Shown here piece after piece: positions 6,179 to 7,440 of a DNA stretch of 7,440 bases. Numbering within the stretch: the first letter of the stretch is position 1; each line of letters opens with the position of its first letter. Source of the DNA: an uncultured Pirellulaceae bacterium (GTDB lineage: Bacteria > Planctomycetota > Planctomycetia > Pirellulales > Pirellulaceae); NCBI GenBank assembly GCA_947259675.1, contig CAMYNE010000089.1, positions 1-7,440 on the forward strand, given 5' to 3'. The notes under the pieces were generated by a model. It did not search any database, was not told the DNA's origin, and was given only the letters and a program-made list of their open reading frames with translations. The position numbers and the translations under genes are program-made.

Positions 6179-6787
6179 TTACTTATTCGCAGGCTGACCC
6201 GGTTTGTAGTTCACGGGCGAAACGCGCTCGAGCTGAAATTCTTTACGGCTGAGCGACGTGTAATTCGTACCGATTTGCACTTGTTCGCCTTCCCAGACTC
6301 GATTCCCGTCGGCATCCAACCTGGCGTTCATGGTCGCCTTCTTGCCACTATGACAAATTGTTTTGATTTCAACCAATTCATCAGCCCAGCAAAGTAAATA
6401 CTTGCTGCCTTCAAAGGGCTCTCCTTGAAAATCGGTGCGTATCCCATAACAGAGCACCGGAATCCCGATTCGATCGCAAACCAACGTCAACTGAAGCACT
6501 TGGGCCGCCGTCAAAAACTGAGCTTCGTCGAACAACACGCAACTGATCTTTTCCGTAGCATGCTCAGATTGAATGTGCGTCAACAAATCGTGATCTTTGT
6601 CGAAAGCTATCGCTTCTCGCGTCAGCCCCAATCGAGACGAAATCTGGCCGACACCCGCGCGATTGTCGAGCAGAGGAGTGAACAGCAGGACCTTCATCCC
6701 GCATTCCTCATAATTGTAAGCCGACTGCAACAAGGTCGTGCTTTTTCCAGCATTCATTGCTGCGTAATAGAAATAGAGTTTGGCCAT
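6179..6787 (-). CDS. tdk: Thymidine kinase
   Basis: The enzyme phosphorylates thymidine with ATP to dTMP in the salvage pathway. The 202-residue product is the type II (E. coli-like) form. It opens with AKLYFYYAAMNAGKST, whose P-loop is around 10-17. VLFDEAQFL carries the metal-site Asp87 and the catalytic Glu88. YGIRTDFQGEPFEGSKYLL is the region that binds thymidine and shapes the lid. The zinc site is unusual: of the four ligands of E. coli Tdk as I recall them, Cys145 is kept (TICHSG), but Cys147 is Ser, Cys182 is Ser and His185 is Glu (SLSRKEF). The rest of the domain aligns well, so this looks like an intact enzyme lacking structural zinc. The ATG at 6787 has no clear ribosome site. It follows the membrane-protein gene by 39 bases in the same direction, so the two may share a transcript. 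Confidence 0.95.
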   Translation of the reverse strand: MAKLYFYYAAMNAGKSTTLLQSAYNYEECGMKVLLFTPLLDNRAGVGQISSRLGLTREAIAFDKDHDLLTHIQSEHATEKISCVLFDEAQFLTAAQVLQLTLVCDRIGIPVLCYGIRTDFQGEPFEGSKYLLCWADELVEIKTICHSGKKATMNARLDADGNRVWEGEQVQIGTNYTSLSRKEFQLERVSPVNYKPGQPANK

Positions 6788-6826
6788 GCTGGCAATTATC
6801 TGGATCGCGGTTCCGTTTTCAACCGC

Positions 6827-7252
6827 CTACATCGTTTCACCGCGAGTCCTCAGATAAACTTCAATCATCTCGCTAATCCCGGCCATTGACAGGGCGCCAC
6901 CGATCAGGCACAAGATGATTCCGATCCAGGCCAAACGAGGGCGTTTTGATGACAAACCCCACAGGCCCAATATCCCCCCGAGAATACCGTTGAGCATACT
7001 CCAATCGGTCAAAAACGAACCCAGGATCGCCCAGATCCCCAGCACCACAGCTCCTACCGCTCCGCCGTTTGCGGCAATCCCTTCTAGTTCCACCGCGACT
7101 GGTGTGAGTACTCTTGACTTCGGAGACTTCGTAAATCCAAACTGCCGTTCGTCAATTCCATCCATCAAGACAAGTTCGCCTTCGACAATTTCAAGTTCGG
7201 TTGTTTCAGAACCTGGGCTCGTATTTTCATTAACGTCCAAATCCGAAACCAA
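6827..7252 (-). CDS. Small membrane protein of unknown function
   Basis: I do not recognise the family. The 141-residue product starts with an acidic, Ser/Thr/Glu-rich cytosolic-looking stretch of about 60 residues (including ELEIVEGELVLMDG). Three hydrophobic segments follow at roughly 65-85, 87-103 and 108-129, rich in Gly, Leu and Ile, and a charged tail ends in YLRTRGETM. GGILGLWGLSSKRPRLAWIG between segments two and three is the most distinctive stretch. The start is uncertain. TTG at 7252 is the best far-upstream start, ATG at 7165 would give 112 residues, and the frame stays open to a stop at 7307-7309 without an ATG. The segment between that stop and 7252 still reads like an N-terminus (SSGGSTSDNDG), so the true start may have been lost at a junction near 7307. 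It precedes tdk by 39 bases and may be cotranscribed with it. Confidence 0.7.
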   Translation of the reverse strand: MVSDLDVNENTSPGSETTELEIVEGELVLMDGIDERQFGFTKSPKSRVLTPVAVELEGIAANGGAVGAVVLGIWAILGSFLTDWSMLNGILGGILGLWGLSSKRPRLAWIGIILCLIGGALSMAGISEMIEVYLRTRGETM

Positions 7253-7317
7253 TTCGGCAATTGGCAGTGGATTCCCATCGTTATCGGATGTGGAGCCGCC
7301 GGAACTTTAGGCCAAGC

Positions 7318-7440
7318 CTATTGAATCAGGATGGCCTTGAATGCGCCGTCGTCGCCAATAGCGAGACAGGGGATGGCATGGCTGGCGAGGCGCCGGCAGG
7401 CAGTGCGCGCCTGGCTTTCCGTCAATCCGACCAGCCGGGC
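7318..7440 (-). CDS. C-terminal fragment of a gene entering from the right edge (SPOR-like)
   Basis: On the minus strand 40 codons are open from the edge to a TAG at 7318-7320. They include ARLVGLTESQARTACRRL and IPCLAIGDDG and end in AILIQ. The two cysteines and the TESQARTACRRL helix followed by a short strand resemble the end of SPOR domains on alphaproteobacterial D-alanyl-D-alanine carboxypeptidases; this is recall, not a search. Codon third positions are about 75 percent G or C, and the last 120 bases are about 66 percent GC by hand count, richer than the other genes. It may come from another source. The start and most of the protein lie outside the window. Confidence 0.6.
   Translation of the reverse strand, partial: ARLVGLTESQARTACRRLASHAIPCLAIGDDGAFKAILIQ

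Noticed and set aside
6425..6889. 154-codon plus-strand frame
   Set aside because: It is antisense to tdk, whose catalytic motifs are intact; the composition is that of a shadow frame.
6915..7310. 131-codon plus-strand frame, Pro/Ser/Thr-rich
   Set aside because: It is antisense to the small membrane protein, whose hydrophobic segments are the better explanation.

Overview
The window reads as a bacterial chromosome of moderate GC. By protein style I lean to a planctomycete, probably Pirellulales-like. The hints are a long low-complexity linker before a family 4-type uracil-DNA glycosylase, weak or absent Shine-Dalgarno sequences at most starts, and short dispersed intergenic repeats. This assignment is inference; no rRNA or other phylogenetic marker is present. 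The genes are mostly housekeeping and do not form one operon.

Layout: (1) 1-154 is a left edge with a possible partial leftward ORF and a heptad repeat. (2) 155-1102, minus: iron-sulfur uracil-DNA glycosylase, base-excision repair. (3) A divergent spacer with a hairpin. (4) 1406-2794, plus: der (EngA), the double-GTPase ribosome assembly factor, followed directly by a hairpin. (5) 2989-4095, plus: ald, NAD-dependent alanine dehydrogenase with all catalytic residues. (6) 4096-4205 is a repeat-rich spacer with a long imperfect hairpin and T-run. (7) 4206-4712, plus: purE of purine synthesis, without purK beside it. (8) 4713-5122 is a 410-base non-coding gap holding a 120-bp inverted-repeat element (two 33-bp arms) and, next to it, a degenerate second repeat. 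(9) 5123-5875, plus: a classical short-chain dehydrogenase/reductase. (10) 5876-6178 is a non-coding spacer with CCTCTCCC/GGGAGAGG inverted repeats and another strong hairpin. (11) A probable minus-strand pair, a small membrane protein (6827-7252) and then tdk (6179-6787, thymidine kinase). (12) 7307-7440 is a GC-rich edge carrying the C-terminal 40 codons of a different-looking gene.

Functionally, Der serves ribosome assembly, PurE and Tdk serve nucleotide synthesis and salvage, UDG serves DNA repair, and Ald links alanine to pyruvate and ammonia. No defence, secretion or biosynthetic system is visible. The points most worth a second look are the 120-bp inverted-repeat element between purE and the SDR gene, the loss of three of four zinc ligands in Tdk, and the abrupt composition change near 7307, which could be a transfer boundary or an assembly junction.
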